Source of the DNA: Pseudoteredinibacter isoporae
GTDB taxonomy: Bacteria; Pseudomonadota; Gammaproteobacteria; Pseudomonadales; Cellvibrionaceae
Length of the DNA stretch: 64,000 nt
Assembly: GCF_011602085.1 (NCBI RefSeq)
Contig: NZ_JAAONY010000003.1
Span: 496,001 to 560,000 of the forward strand
Direction: 5' to 3'
In this document: positions 27,360-36,014 of the stretch, in pieces
Layout: each line of letters begins with the position of its first letter
How positions within the stretch are numbered: the first letter of the stretch is position 1
Notes under the pieces: generated by a model
Databases searched by the model: none
Seen by the model: only the letters and a program-made list of their open reading frames with translations
Told to the model about the DNA's origin: nothing
Program-made: the position numbers and the translations under genes

Positions 27360-30300
27360 ATGACCAGCATCGCAGCCATTCTGGATAATGCAGGAAGCAT
27401 TACCGGTCAGATTCAACATCAAAATAAAAGTGACGACGACAGCCTGGAGCTGAGCGGCTCATCCAATCCAAACGAAACCATTCGAATTTATCAAAATGGG
27501 ACATTCATCGGAGAGACGACGGCCGATTCCAGTGGTCAATGGAGTTATACCGCCAACCAACTCAGCGAAGGCAGCCACAGTTTCACGGCCAGCAGTGTCG
27601 ACACACAAGGTGTGGAGTCCCTTCCCTCTTCGGCTTATGTGGTCAATGTGGATCAAACCGCTGTTGTCGCAAGCGATCTTCAAATAGAAGGTATTAGCGG
27701 TTTATTACAAAGTGGCGGAAGCACTAATAATGGACGCGTCAATTTCAGCGGCAAGGCTGAAGAAAATGCCCGCATCGACATTTATGACAACGGTCAGCTA
27801 ATTGGCAGCACCCAGGCTGATGCCAATGGCCTGTGGCAAGTTAATCTCGATCTTCCGGATGGCCAGCACGATATCAGTACCGTGGTCGTCGACGAAGCAG
27901 GCAATTCAAGCCCGGCGTCAAACGCAATCAGCCTTGAAGTCGACAGTAATGCCAGCGTTCAAAATTCTGTCAACACCTTGAGCACGCCACCGGAAGTCAT
28001 CTTGCCTCCCGGGGTTCCTATCCAAAATGGTGGATTTACCAACGACAACACGCCCGTCATTCGCGGAACCGCCACACCCAATGCAACGGTAACGGTTTCA
28101 GTAAATGGCGACACCTATGGTCCGTTCAATGCAGATAATCAGGGCAACTGGGAGCTGCAAATTACAACGCCGCTACCAGAGGGAGAAGCTGTTTTCAGGG
28201 CCCGGGCAGTCAACAGCTTTGGCGAAAGCTACTCCGCATACAGTCTCACGATTGATACAGAAGCCTCCCCGGCTCCAATCATTAACGATGCAGTTGATGA
28301 TGTCGGTTTATATCAGGGCGACATCGATAGCGGATCCACGACGGACGATAACGAAATTACCCTTCAAGGCACCGGCACTCCAGGAGAATTTATCACCGTA
28401 TACGACGGCGGTACCTTTCTGGGGGCTACCAATGTTCAGCCCGATGGTACCTGGACCTTTACACCCAACGCGCCTCTTGACGATGGCGTACACAATATTA
28501 CGACTTACACCATTGATGCGGCAGGCAATACCAGTACAGAAAGCTCAGGCTTTGAAGTGACCATTGATACAAGTGCTGAAGTACCTGTTATCACGCATTT
28601 AGTTGATGATCAGGGCAGCGGTACTGGCAACATTCAAGCCGGTGAAACGACTGACGATCCTTTGCCTGAAGTTGTGGGCACAGCCGAACCCGACGCAAAA
28701 ATCACCATCAGTTTGAATGGCCAGGTTCTGTCTGAGGTTACGGCGGATGATCAAGGTAACTGGTCTTACCAACTGACGGATGAACTCACTAGCGGTACGC
28801 ACACCTTTACGGCGACTCAAGTAGATCCAGCCGGTAATGAGAGCGCACCGTCCGTCAATTTTGAATTTGAAGCCAATGTGAATGCCAGCCCGATTGCCAA
28901 TGACGACAGCTTTACCGTCAACGGAGTTGCAACACTCGACGTGCTGGCCAACGACAGCGATCCAGACAATGACACACTCAGCGTGACTCGAGTGGTCAGT
29001 CAGGGGAATCACGGCACGGCTCACATCAATCAGTCTGGCGAATTGGTGTACACACCCAACGGACAAAACAGCAATACGGTCAGTGATACCCTGACGTACG
29101 AAGTCAGCGATGGGAAAGGCGGCGTCGCCACCGCGACCGTGACACTTCAAGTTTTGCCACCTATTGCCGAACCAACCATAGATTTGATTGCGAGCAGCGA
29201 CAGCGGGAAATTCGATAACGATAACATCACCAATGACACCACTCCCACCTTTACGGGAACCGCCAGCGCCGGGAGCACCGTGGTTCTTTTTGGTGACGGC
29301 ATCAAAGTAGGCGAAACGGTTGCGGACTCAAACGGCCAATGGACCATCACCAGCAGCCAGCTGACTGATGATGCCTACAGCTTTCATGTAGAAAGCTCCG
29401 ACGGCAACGTCAGCCGAAGTTCTCCTTCTTTATCGGTCTATGTAGACACGGTTGTCGATGCTTCGGTCGACCTCGCGACAAATCGATTCAATAATTTATC
29501 GGATCTGCGTTTTGACATCACCACCAATGAGCAGATCGACTACACTATTGAACAGACCAACACGCCTTGGAGTTTTGGCTGGCAATTTTTGGGTTGGAAC
29601 CAGCAAGCCAACATTACTGCGACAGGAAGCACATCAACGAACGTTTCTGTAGGTGCAGACGATACCACCTTGAATTCACAGGGACGATTTAACTTCAACG
29701 CCACTCTGACAGATTTGGCGGGCAACCAGAAAAGTACCGCGCTGAACTCTGTGATTATCGACCCAATTGCCTCACTCGCCGACGGGGGTTATATCGTCAC
29801 CTACCTCAAACTTTCAGAAACCGCCGAAGATGGTTTTGATGTTTTTGCCCAGCGATACGATGCCCAAGGTAATCCTCACAGTGAAAGCTTTAAAGTCAAC
29901 AGCTTTACAGAAGGCGATCAGGTGAACTCCGATGTTATCGGACTGGCCGACGGCGGCTACGTCATCACTTGGCAGTCAAGGGATCAGGATGGCGACCTGA
30001 ATGGTATCTATGCCCAGCGGTATGATGAGAACAATCAGGCAGTGGGACCGGAAACCCAAATTAATGTTTATACCGACTCCAATCAGCAATCCCCCAGCAT
30101 TAGTGATTTGCCCAATGGGGGCTATGTCATCAGTTGGATGAGCCACGGCCAGGACGGTAGCGGCGAAGGTGTTTATATGCGCGTATTTGATGCCGCCGGT
30201 GAAGCCATCAGCGGTGATGTTCGAGTAAGCGATAGCACAATTGGCCATCAGGCAAACCCCAGCATCACGACCCTATCCGATGGCCGTTTCATTGTTTCCT

Positions 30301-31304
30301 GGGATGCTCAAAATGCCAATGGCATACCACAAGCGACAGCCAAACTTTTTGATAGTGAAGGCAATGCACTGAGCGCAGAATTCAGCCTGTCCGATTCCAG
30401 CAATCCACAATTCCAAACGCATATCAGTGCTACGGCAGATGGTGGCTTTGCCGTGAGCTGGTTAGCTGTCAGTCAGGATAATGAAGCTCAGGTCATGGTT
30501 CAGCGCTACGACCATAATGGTAGCCGTCTTCTGAACGACGCCATTGTTGTTCACAGCTCAGAAAACGCCTTCAGTGCCAAACCCGAAGTTGCCGGCCTGA
30601 ACAACGGTGATATCGTCGTGACCTGGACGGCTCAGGATGGGGACCAACTGGGTGTGTTTGCTTCGCGCTACAGCGCGGATGGCAATGCGATTTACGAGAA
30701 CCGACTGATCAACCATCAGGAACAAGGGGTTCAAACCGAGCCGCACATCGTTGCCTTGGAAGATGGCGGTTACCTGATTACCTGGGGCGAGCAACAGACA
30801 CAGAACGGCCGGGCATCAGTCTGGGGGCAACAGTTTGATGCCGAAGACAATGCCACCGGTCCTGCTTTTGAAGTTGGCCAGGTAACCGCCTCAGCGGATA
30901 CAGATTCTGATTCCCAAGCCGGCAATTTACTGGGTGACGACGATGCCATTCCAAGTGTTGTCGATTCTGGAGAGCCCACGGCTTCAACAGCAGCTGAAAA
31001 TTCTGACGGCAACAATGATGTGGAGACAGTTGTTCTTGAAAACGAAACCGGCCTTACCTCGCTTGCCACACCGGTAGATCTCCTGCCGGATTTGAACGGT
31101 GGCAATGGCTTCGACCACATTGATCTCAGTGATGTCTTTATCGATGCAGATTTCAGCTTTAACCGAAGCAGCCTGCTCGATTCCTCAGATCAGATATCCA
31201 ATCACATCAGCACACAGAGCATTGATGCGTTCTATCAGGCCAGTCCTGATCTCGCAGAACTTCTGGGTCAGCATATGGCACAGCAGGATTTGGATATTAT
31301 TTAA
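27360..31304 (+). CDS. Large repetitive surface/secreted protein (Ig-like repeats plus seven-repeat beta-propeller)
   Basis: The 1314-residue acidic protein begins at an ATG with AGGT 7 bases upstream. It has no signal peptide; the first Ig-like module starts at residue 7. Modules in order: Ig-like repeats at about 7-98, 105-195, 220-300, 305-404 and 408-505, with motifs such as VDEAGN and DGTWTF; a cadherin/VCBS-type module at about 508-600 (LANDSDPDND); another Ig-like module at about 603-696; a linker; then seven copies of a roughly 50-residue repeat (about 803-1165) with a GGYVITW / YAQRYDAxG pattern, probably a seven-bladed propeller. The acidic C-terminus has one degenerate RTX-like GGNGFDHID. 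I infer a type I-secreted adhesin or matrix protein; no secretion genes are nearby. It is transcribed against the flanking flagellar genes. Confidence 0.85.
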   Translation: MTSIAAILDNAGSITGQIQHQNKSDDDSLELSGSSNPNETIRIYQNGTFIGETTADSSGQWSYTANQLSEGSHSFTASSVDTQGVESLPSSAYVVNVDQTAVVASDLQIEGISGLLQSGGSTNNGRVNFSGKAEENARIDIYDNGQLIGSTQADANGLWQVNLDLPDGQHDISTVVVDEAGNSSPASNAISLEVDSNASVQNSVNTLSTPPEVILPPGVPIQNGGFTNDNTPVIRGTATPNATVTVSVNGDTYGPFNADNQGNWELQITTPLPEGEAVFRARAVNSFGESYSAYSLTIDTEASPAPIINDAVDDVGLYQGDIDSGSTTDDNEITLQGTGTPGEFITVYDGGTFLGATNVQPDGTWTFTPNAPLDDGVHNITTYTIDAAGNTSTESSGFEVTIDTSAEVPVITHLVDDQGSGTGNIQAGETTDDPLPEVVGTAEPDAKITISLNGQVLSEVTADDQGNWSYQLTDELTSGTHTFTATQVDPAGNESAPSVNFEFEANVNASPIANDDSFTVNGVATLDVLANDSDPDNDTLSVTRVVSQGNHGTAHINQSGELVYTPNGQNSNTVSDTLTYEVSDGKGGVATATVTLQVLPPIAEPTIDLIASSDSGKFDNDNITNDTTPTFTGTASAGSTVVLFGDGIKVGETVADSNGQWTITSSQLTDDAYSFHVESSDGNVSRSSPSLSVYVDTVVDASVDLATNRFNNLSDLRFDITTNEQIDYTIEQTNTPWSFGWQFLGWNQQANITATGSTSTNVSVGADDTTLNSQGRFNFNATLTDLAGNQKSTALNSVIIDPIASLADGGYIVTYLKLSETAEDGFDVFAQRYDAQGNPHSESFKVNSFTEGDQVNSDVIGLADGGYVITWQSRDQDGDLNGIYAQRYDENNQAVGPETQINVYTDSNQQSPSISDLPNGGYVISWMSHGQDGSGEGVYMRVFDAAGEAISGDVRVSDSTIGHQANPSITTLSDGRFIVSWDAQNANGIPQATAKLFDSEGNALSAEFSLSDSSNPQFQTHISATADGGFAVSWLAVSQDNEAQVMVQRYDHNGSRLLNDAIVVHSSENAFSAKPEVAGLNNGDIVVTWTAQDGDQLGVFASRYSADGNAIYENRLINHQEQGVQTEPHIVALEDGGYLITWGEQQTQNGRASVWGQQFDAEDNATGPAFEVGQVTASADTDSDSQAGNLLGDDDAIPSVVDSGEPTASTAAENSDGNNDVETVVLENETGLTSLATPVDLLPDLNGGNGFDHIDLSDVFIDADFSFNRSSLLDSSDQISNHISTQSIDAFYQASPDLAELLGQHMAQQDLDII

Positions 31305-31324
31305 AGCCACAGTACGTCAGAAAT

Positions 31325-31352
31325 AAAAAAGGGGCTAAATAGCCCCTTTTTT
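31325..31352. terminator. Bidirectional terminator between the surface-protein gene and fleR
   Basis: GGGGCT-AAAT-AGCCCC is flanked by an A-run and TTTTTT. It serves the plus-strand gene ending at 31304 and the minus-strand fleR ending at 31377. Confidence 0.9.
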
Positions 31353-31376
31353 AATGGAAAAGTTTAAGCTGGGCAA

Positions 31377-32834
31377 TCAGCAAGCCAACTGAGCGTCCAC
31401 ATTCAACCCCAGATCTTTAAAGCGTGCAATTTTATAACGCAGGGTTCTTGGGCTAATACCCAGTCGACCCGCCGTGTTCTTTTTGCTGCCACCTTCTTGC
31501 TTCAGAGTTTGCACAATGATTTCAAACTCCCGGCGTTTCAGGTCATCACCTAACATTGCAGAATGAAGATCTTCCGCGACCTCCTCTTTCAATTCATCTT
31601 CCTGTGCATCAAACAGTTCATGTGTTCCCGGAGTAGAAACCTTTTGCTCAAGCGAACTCACATTCGCTGGTAAAATATCAGGTTTCGGGCTGTATTGATT
31701 CGCAAACTCCAGCCCCAGATCTTCTGCCACAATTTGATTTCCAGCCTGAAGAATCAGTGCACGCTGCATAACATTATCCAACTCGCGAACATTGCCAGGC
31801 CAAGCGTAGCTCAGCATGGCATCCTGAGCGGAAGCGGTCAGTTCCATACCATGACGATGTTGTTTTTCGGCATGGCGTTCCAACAGCTTGTTCGCCAGAG
31901 GGATAATATCCTCTTTACGATCACGCAGCGGCGCCCACTGCAGAGGCAATACGCTTAAGCGGTAGTAGAGATCTTCACGGAACTTACCCTCGGCAACATA
32001 ATGGCGCATATCACGGTTAGAGGTCGCAATAACGCGCACATCGAGTTTGATGGTTTTACGACCGCCCAGGCGCTCCACTTCCCGCTCTTGCAAGACACGC
32101 AATAATTTGGCCTGTAAACCCAAATCCATTTCAGAAATTTCATCCAGGAGCAACGTACCGCCATTTGCCTGTTCGAACTTACCCGGTGCAGAACTGGTCG
32201 CCCCCGTGTACGCACCCTTTTCATGACCGAACAACATGGCTTCCAGCATGTTTTCAGGAATCGCCGCACAATTGATGGCGATAAAAGGCTTGCTGGCGCG
32301 TGGAGACTGATCGTGAACATAACGAGCCAGGACTTCCTTACCGGTTCCAGATTCACCCACAATCAGCACCGTAGAATCGGTTTGAGCCACACGGCTGGCC
32401 AATCGCAACAATTGCTGACTCGATTCCGATTCGGCAATGGGCGCATCCAATTGAGAACACGCGGCGCCACGCACGTATTTGGCCACGGTATCCAGTAGCA
32501 ATTTCGGTTGAAACGGTTTCACCAGATAATCCACAGCCCCCAGTCTCATGGCTTCAACAGAATCGCTGACACTGGCATAGGCAGTAACCAATAACATCGG
32601 GATGTGAGCATATTGCTGCCTGACCTGTACCAGCAGTTCGTGGCCCGACATACCCCCCATATTCACGTCTGAAACAATCATATGAATATCACTGTGCAGA
32701 GCCAGTTCCTGTAAAGCACGCTCTGCACTTTCTGCAGCGACTACTCGATACTCGGCCATCTCCAGTGTGTCACAGAGTGCTTCGCGCAGATCCATATCAT
32801 CTTCAACTACCAGGATTTTGTGATTATCCATCAT
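31377..32834 (-). CDS. fleR: FleR, sigma54-dependent response regulator
   Basis: FleR, phosphorylated by FleS, activates the sigma54-dependent hook and rod operons. It has 485 residues. The receiver domain (about 5-120) has phospho-acceptor D56 (MIVSDVNMGG). The AAA+ domain has Walker A GESGTGKE (160-167), the sigma54-contact loop GAYTGA (207-212; Tyr replaces the commoner Phe, as in many NtrC-type proteins) and Walker B GGTLLLDEI. A Fis-type helix-turn-helix ends the protein (KKNTAGRLGISPRTLRYKI). The start is one of two adjacent ATG codons; GGCGAG suits the second slightly better. It follows fleS after 67 bases. Confidence 0.96.
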   Translation of the reverse strand: MMDNHKILVVEDDMDLREALCDTLEMAEYRVVAAESAERALQELALHSDIHMIVSDVNMGGMSGHELLVQVRQQYAHIPMLLVTAYASVSDSVEAMRLGAVDYLVKPFQPKLLLDTVAKYVRGAACSQLDAPIAESESSQQLLRLASRVAQTDSTVLIVGESGTGKEVLARYVHDQSPRASKPFIAINCAAIPENMLEAMLFGHEKGAYTGATSSAPGKFEQANGGTLLLDEISEMDLGLQAKLLRVLQEREVERLGGRKTIKLDVRVIATSNRDMRHYVAEGKFREDLYYRLSVLPLQWAPLRDRKEDIIPLANKLLERHAEKQHRHGMELTASAQDAMLSYAWPGNVRELDNVMQRALILQAGNQIVAEDLGLEFANQYSPKPDILPANVSSLEQKVSTPGTHELFDAQEDELKEEVAEDLHSAMLGDDLKRREFEIIVQTLKQEGGSKKNTAGRLGISPRTLRYKIARFKDLGLNVDAQLAC

Positions 32835-32901
32835 AAACTCGCCTGCCTATCTCGTGTTCTTTTCTGTCTTTCTGAATACTGTTTTGCTTTTGGAGTTTCC
32901 A

Positions 32902-34104
32902 TTAAGAATGTTGCAGCAATGGCAATTGGATCGTTGCTGACGCTCCCTGCCCTAACGCTGAACTCAGCTCAAAATGACCACCGTGGGCTTTTGCAACGGA
33001 ATGCACCACCGCCAACCCCAAACCGGTGCCGTGGGATTTGGTGGTATAAAATAATTCCTGCACTTTTTTCACATCGGCCTGTTCGATCCCAGGCCCCTGA
33101 TCGCTCACCACAATCTGCACAGCTTCTTCGCCAACAATAAACTCTACCGTCAGTTGAGCGTTTTTGGTCACGGCCTGGATGGCATTGTTAGCCAGATTTA
33201 AAATGGCACCAATCAGCGCTTCGCGATTGCAACGCAGATAGCATTCATTCTCCGCAGGAATAAAATGACAGTGAGACTCACTGCTGGACAAAGGCTCTTC
33301 CATTGCTTCGCGAACGCCCTGGCACAAATCGTTTAAATCTATGGTGTCGTTCAATGGCAGTTCGCCTTTGGCGAACAGCAACATATCCTGTACCTGCTGT
33401 TCCAAATGACTCAGGCGTCCCATTAGCTTATTAGCAAATTGATTACTTTTCTCAGGAGACAGTTGTCCGGACGACAAATGCCCCGCGTACAGCATCGCGG
33501 TAGACAGGGGCGTGCGAATTTGATGGGCCAGAGCAGATACCATACGCCCCATTGCCGAAAGTCGTTCATGCCGGCTCAGCTCTGCCTGCAACTTACGCGT
33601 TGGGGTTTGGTCAGTCAGGAGAATAATCTGGCCTCCTTCATCGATGGACGAAGTCGCGATACTGAAGAAGCGGCCGTCCCGCGTCGAGACTTCATGCCCG
33701 TCATTCTGCCGGGGTGAAAAACAATTCTGAACGATGTCCCGCCACAGGCGACCGTTGATGTCTTCACCCAATAACAATGTCGCAGCAGGATTACATTGGC
33801 GTACAAGCCCCTTATCGTCGAGCACGACTACGCCACCGGGTAATACCGACAAAAGCGTTTCCAATCGGCTGGCCAACTGTTCCTTCTCCGCCAGCTCCTG
33901 TATGCGTTGCTGGCTGACGCTGTTCAGTTCATCAGTGAGTTCAGTGACGCGGTCTTCCAGCAACTGATAGGATTCAGCCAAGTGCTGGGACAGCTCATTA
34001 AACTGAGTAAATGCCTCCTGAAGGCGTGCGACATCGGGATTAAAATCAAAGGCAATGTTTGATTTCGCTAGCGCCGAAACATCCAAAGCGGTCGGTGAAG
34101 GCAT
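32902..34104 (-). CDS. fleS: FleS, cytoplasmic sensor histidine kinase
   Basis: FleS is the kinase partner of FleR in the flagellar cascade. The 400-residue protein has no membrane helix. It has an N-terminal coiled coil (about 25-85), a PAS domain (about 80-165: LPGGVVVLDDKGLVRQCNPAA), the H box with H194 (ALAHQIRTPLSTAM), and an HATPase domain with N box (LNLANNAIQAV), G1 (VSDQGPGIE) and G2 (SHGTGLGLAVV). It lies directly upstream of fleR, with a perfect-spacing sigma54 site about 80 bases upstream. The cue sensed by the PAS domain is unknown. Confidence 0.95.
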   Translation of the reverse strand: MPSPTALDVSALAKSNIAFDFNPDVARLQEAFTQFNELSQHLAESYQLLEDRVTELTDELNSVSQQRIQELAEKEQLASRLETLLSVLPGGVVVLDDKGLVRQCNPAATLLLGEDINGRLWRDIVQNCFSPRQNDGHEVSTRDGRFFSIATSSIDEGGQIILLTDQTPTRKLQAELSRHERLSAMGRMVSALAHQIRTPLSTAMLYAGHLSSGQLSPEKSNQFANKLMGRLSHLEQQVQDMLLFAKGELPLNDTIDLNDLCQGVREAMEEPLSSSESHCHFIPAENECYLRCNREALIGAILNLANNAIQAVTKNAQLTVEFIVGEEAVQIVVSDQGPGIEQADVKKVQELFYTTKSHGTGLGLAVVHSVAKAHGGHFELSSALGQGASATIQLPLLQHS

Positions 34105-34182
34105 CGTGAATTCTTACCCCAAGCAAATAAAAACCAGGCGAGGTGCCGGAAAACTGGCGACTCTTCGCAGATACCGGGTTAC

Positions 34183-34198
34183 TGCAAAGCCAGTGCCA
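34183..34198 (-). promoter_or_regulatory. Sigma54 promoter of fleSR
   Basis: On the minus strand this reads TGGCACTGGCTTTGCA, matching TGGCAC-N5-TTGCA completely. Expected initiation is near 34171, about 67 bases before fleS. This is the best sigma54 site in the window and fits the known FleQ/RpoN control of fleSR in Pseudomonas. Confidence 0.75.
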
Positions 34199-34291
34199 AT
34201 TTAAAAAACAATCAAATGACTATGAGAATATACCCAAGCTACAAACCTCGATCAGAGGCCAGCAAGATACCGGAGAACGATGATTTAAAAC

Positions 34292-34319
34292 GAAAAAAGG
34301 CCCGAGAATCGGGCCTTTT
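34292..34319 (-). terminator. Terminator of fleQ
   Basis: AAAAGGCCCGA and TCGGGCCTTTT flank a 3-base loop, and a T-run follows on the minus strand. It lies 22 bases after the fleQ stop and separates fleQ from fleSR. Confidence 0.9.
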
Positions 34320-34341
34320 GAGTGGAGTTTCTATTGCTGAT

Positions 34342-35799
34342 TCAACCGCGCTGTAATCCGTATTTACGCAGTTTTTCAACCAGAGTGGTGCGACGGATGG
34401 TCAATCGATCTGCGGCTCGCGCCACAACACCACCGGAATCATCCAGTGCTTGCTCAATCAAACTCTTTTCGAGATTGGCCAGATATTCTTTCAAATTAAT
34501 GCCGGTTTCAGGCAATAAAGTGGTGTCGAACATGCTCACGACATTGGTTTGGCGAGGTCCGGATTCCTCCGCAATACCGAAATCTTCCTCTTCCACCTCA
34601 ACGTGGCGATATTTTGTCGGCAAGTCCTGCACCCCCACTACACCATAGGGATACATGATCGCCATGCGCTCAACAAGATTCGCCAATTCGCGAACATTGC
34701 CCGACCACTGATGACGACAAAGGGACAAAATCGCAGCGGAATTAAAACGAATGGAGCCGCGATTTTCGCTTTCAAGGCGAGAGACCAACTCGTTCAATAG
34801 CAGCGGGATATCTTCATCGCGCTCACGCAAAGAAGGCATCTCAATGGGGAAGACATTCAAGCGATAGTACAGATCTTCCCGGAAGCTGCCTTCTTCGATC
34901 ATGCTCTCCAAGTTCCGGTGGGTCGCAGCGATGATCCGAACATTGGTGGGAATGCTCTTGTTTCCACCAACACGTTCAAACGTTTTTTCCTGTAAAACCC
35001 GCAGAATTTTCACCTGCATATTCAAGGGCATGTCACCTATTTCATCAAGAAATAAAGTGCCACCCTCGGCCATTTCAAAGCGCCCTGCCCGCGAGCTGAT
35101 GGCTCCGGTAAAAGCCCCTTTCTCATGACCAAATAATTCGCTTTCCAACAAATCTGGCGGAATCGCACCACAGTTTACAGGTACAAAAGGCTCTTCTCGA
35201 CGATCTGAATGGTAATGCAGATTACGAGCAACCACCTCTTTGCCGGTACCGGATTCTCCCGTAATCAACACCGATACATCTTTATCCGCGACCTGGGACA
35301 TCATAGTACGAACGGTTTGAATTTCACGGGAAGTGCCGACTAAACTGCGGAACAAATGTGAAGGGCGCTGGCCATTTGAGCTGGCCGCCATGCGTTTGGC
35401 TTCGCGATAACGCTGAGCCCTATGCAGAGTATCCAGCAGCTGATTATACGTTGGTGGTGTGTGAATGGCGGCAACAACGCTGTGTCGCAATTCACTGGAC
35501 AGGCCTTCGCGCAAGGCTTCAAGATCAGCGGACTTCTTACCGAGAACAATAATCGGCAGGTTCGCGTCCCAATCGTGAATTTCCTGAATCTGTTCCTGAG
35601 CCGGACTGTCGGCCTGGCAATCACCAAGCAACACCGCGACAAATTCTTCAGGCTGCTCGCCGCTGCTGTCAATAAAGGTTCGCCAACCGGATAAAGACGT
35701 GGCGATACTGGGCTCACCAAGGAAGTCCAATATCACTTTCAAATTGTGGCGCCGCTCCCCATCATCATCAACCACTAACACTTTGATGTCTCGCCACAT
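34342..35799 (-). CDS. fleQ: FleQ, master flagellar regulator (sigma54 enhancer-binding protein)
   Basis: FleQ sits at the top of the flagellar cascade and in Pseudomonas also switches exopolysaccharide genes in response to cyclic di-GMP. The 485 residues begin with a degenerate receiver domain (1-130). The AAA+ domain has Walker A GESGTGKE (181-188), the sigma54-contact loop GAFTGA (228-233) and Walker B GGTLFLDEI (246-254). A Fis-type helix-turn-helix (RAADRLTIRRTTLVEKLRKY) is C-terminal. Residues tied to cyclic di-GMP binding in P. aeruginosa FleQ are kept: LFRS at 149-152, the KExxxRN segment after Walker A, and ExxxR in LLNELVSRLE. It has its own sigma70-like promoter and leader. Confidence 0.97.
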   Translation of the reverse strand: MWRDIKVLVVDDDGERRHNLKVILDFLGEPSIATSLSGWRTFIDSSGEQPEEFVAVLLGDCQADSPAQEQIQEIHDWDANLPIIVLGKKSADLEALREGLSSELRHSVVAAIHTPPTYNQLLDTLHRAQRYREAKRMAASSNGQRPSHLFRSLVGTSREIQTVRTMMSQVADKDVSVLITGESGTGKEVVARNLHYHSDRREEPFVPVNCGAIPPDLLESELFGHEKGAFTGAISSRAGRFEMAEGGTLFLDEIGDMPLNMQVKILRVLQEKTFERVGGNKSIPTNVRIIAATHRNLESMIEEGSFREDLYYRLNVFPIEMPSLRERDEDIPLLLNELVSRLESENRGSIRFNSAAILSLCRHQWSGNVRELANLVERMAIMYPYGVVGVQDLPTKYRHVEVEEEDFGIAEESGPRQTNVVSMFDTTLLPETGINLKEYLANLEKSLIEQALDDSGGVVARAADRLTIRRTTLVEKLRKYGLQRG

Positions 35800-35841
35800 T
35801 GTCTTGCTTCCTCATTACCTACGTACATTTTTTGCCCAGTC

Positions 35842-35869
35842 CGTGGTCACTGTCACATAGTTGACCACG
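35842..35869 (-). promoter_or_regulatory. Palindromic operator candidate in the fleQ leader
   Basis: CGTGGTCA-N12-TGACCACG is a perfect 8-base dyad. It lies about 20-47 bases downstream of the predicted fleQ transcription start and about 43 bases before the start codon. A protein bound here would block elongation or initiation. In P. aeruginosa, Vfr represses fleQ near its start; this dyad is not an obvious CRP/Vfr match, so the binding protein is unknown. Confidence 0.4.
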
Positions 35870-35895
35870 ATTACTGCGCAGAAATCATATGGTAA

Positions 35896-35924
35896 TTAAT
35901 AGTCAATACCTTGGCGGGAGTCAA
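35896..35924 (-). promoter_or_regulatory. Sigma70-like promoter of fleQ
   Basis: On the minus strand TTGACT and TATTAA are separated by 17 bases, close to consensus (TTGACA-N17-TATAAT). This suits the top gene of the hierarchy, which is not sigma54- or FliA-dependent. Predicted initiation near 35889 gives a leader of about 90 bases. Confidence 0.6.
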
Positions 35925-36014
35925 TTAAATGACAGGAAAAATCAATAATTTAAAGCAGAACGCTAAAAATCGATGAAAAATGCGGCAGCTTTTAAGAAAA
36001 AATCCGATACCGCA

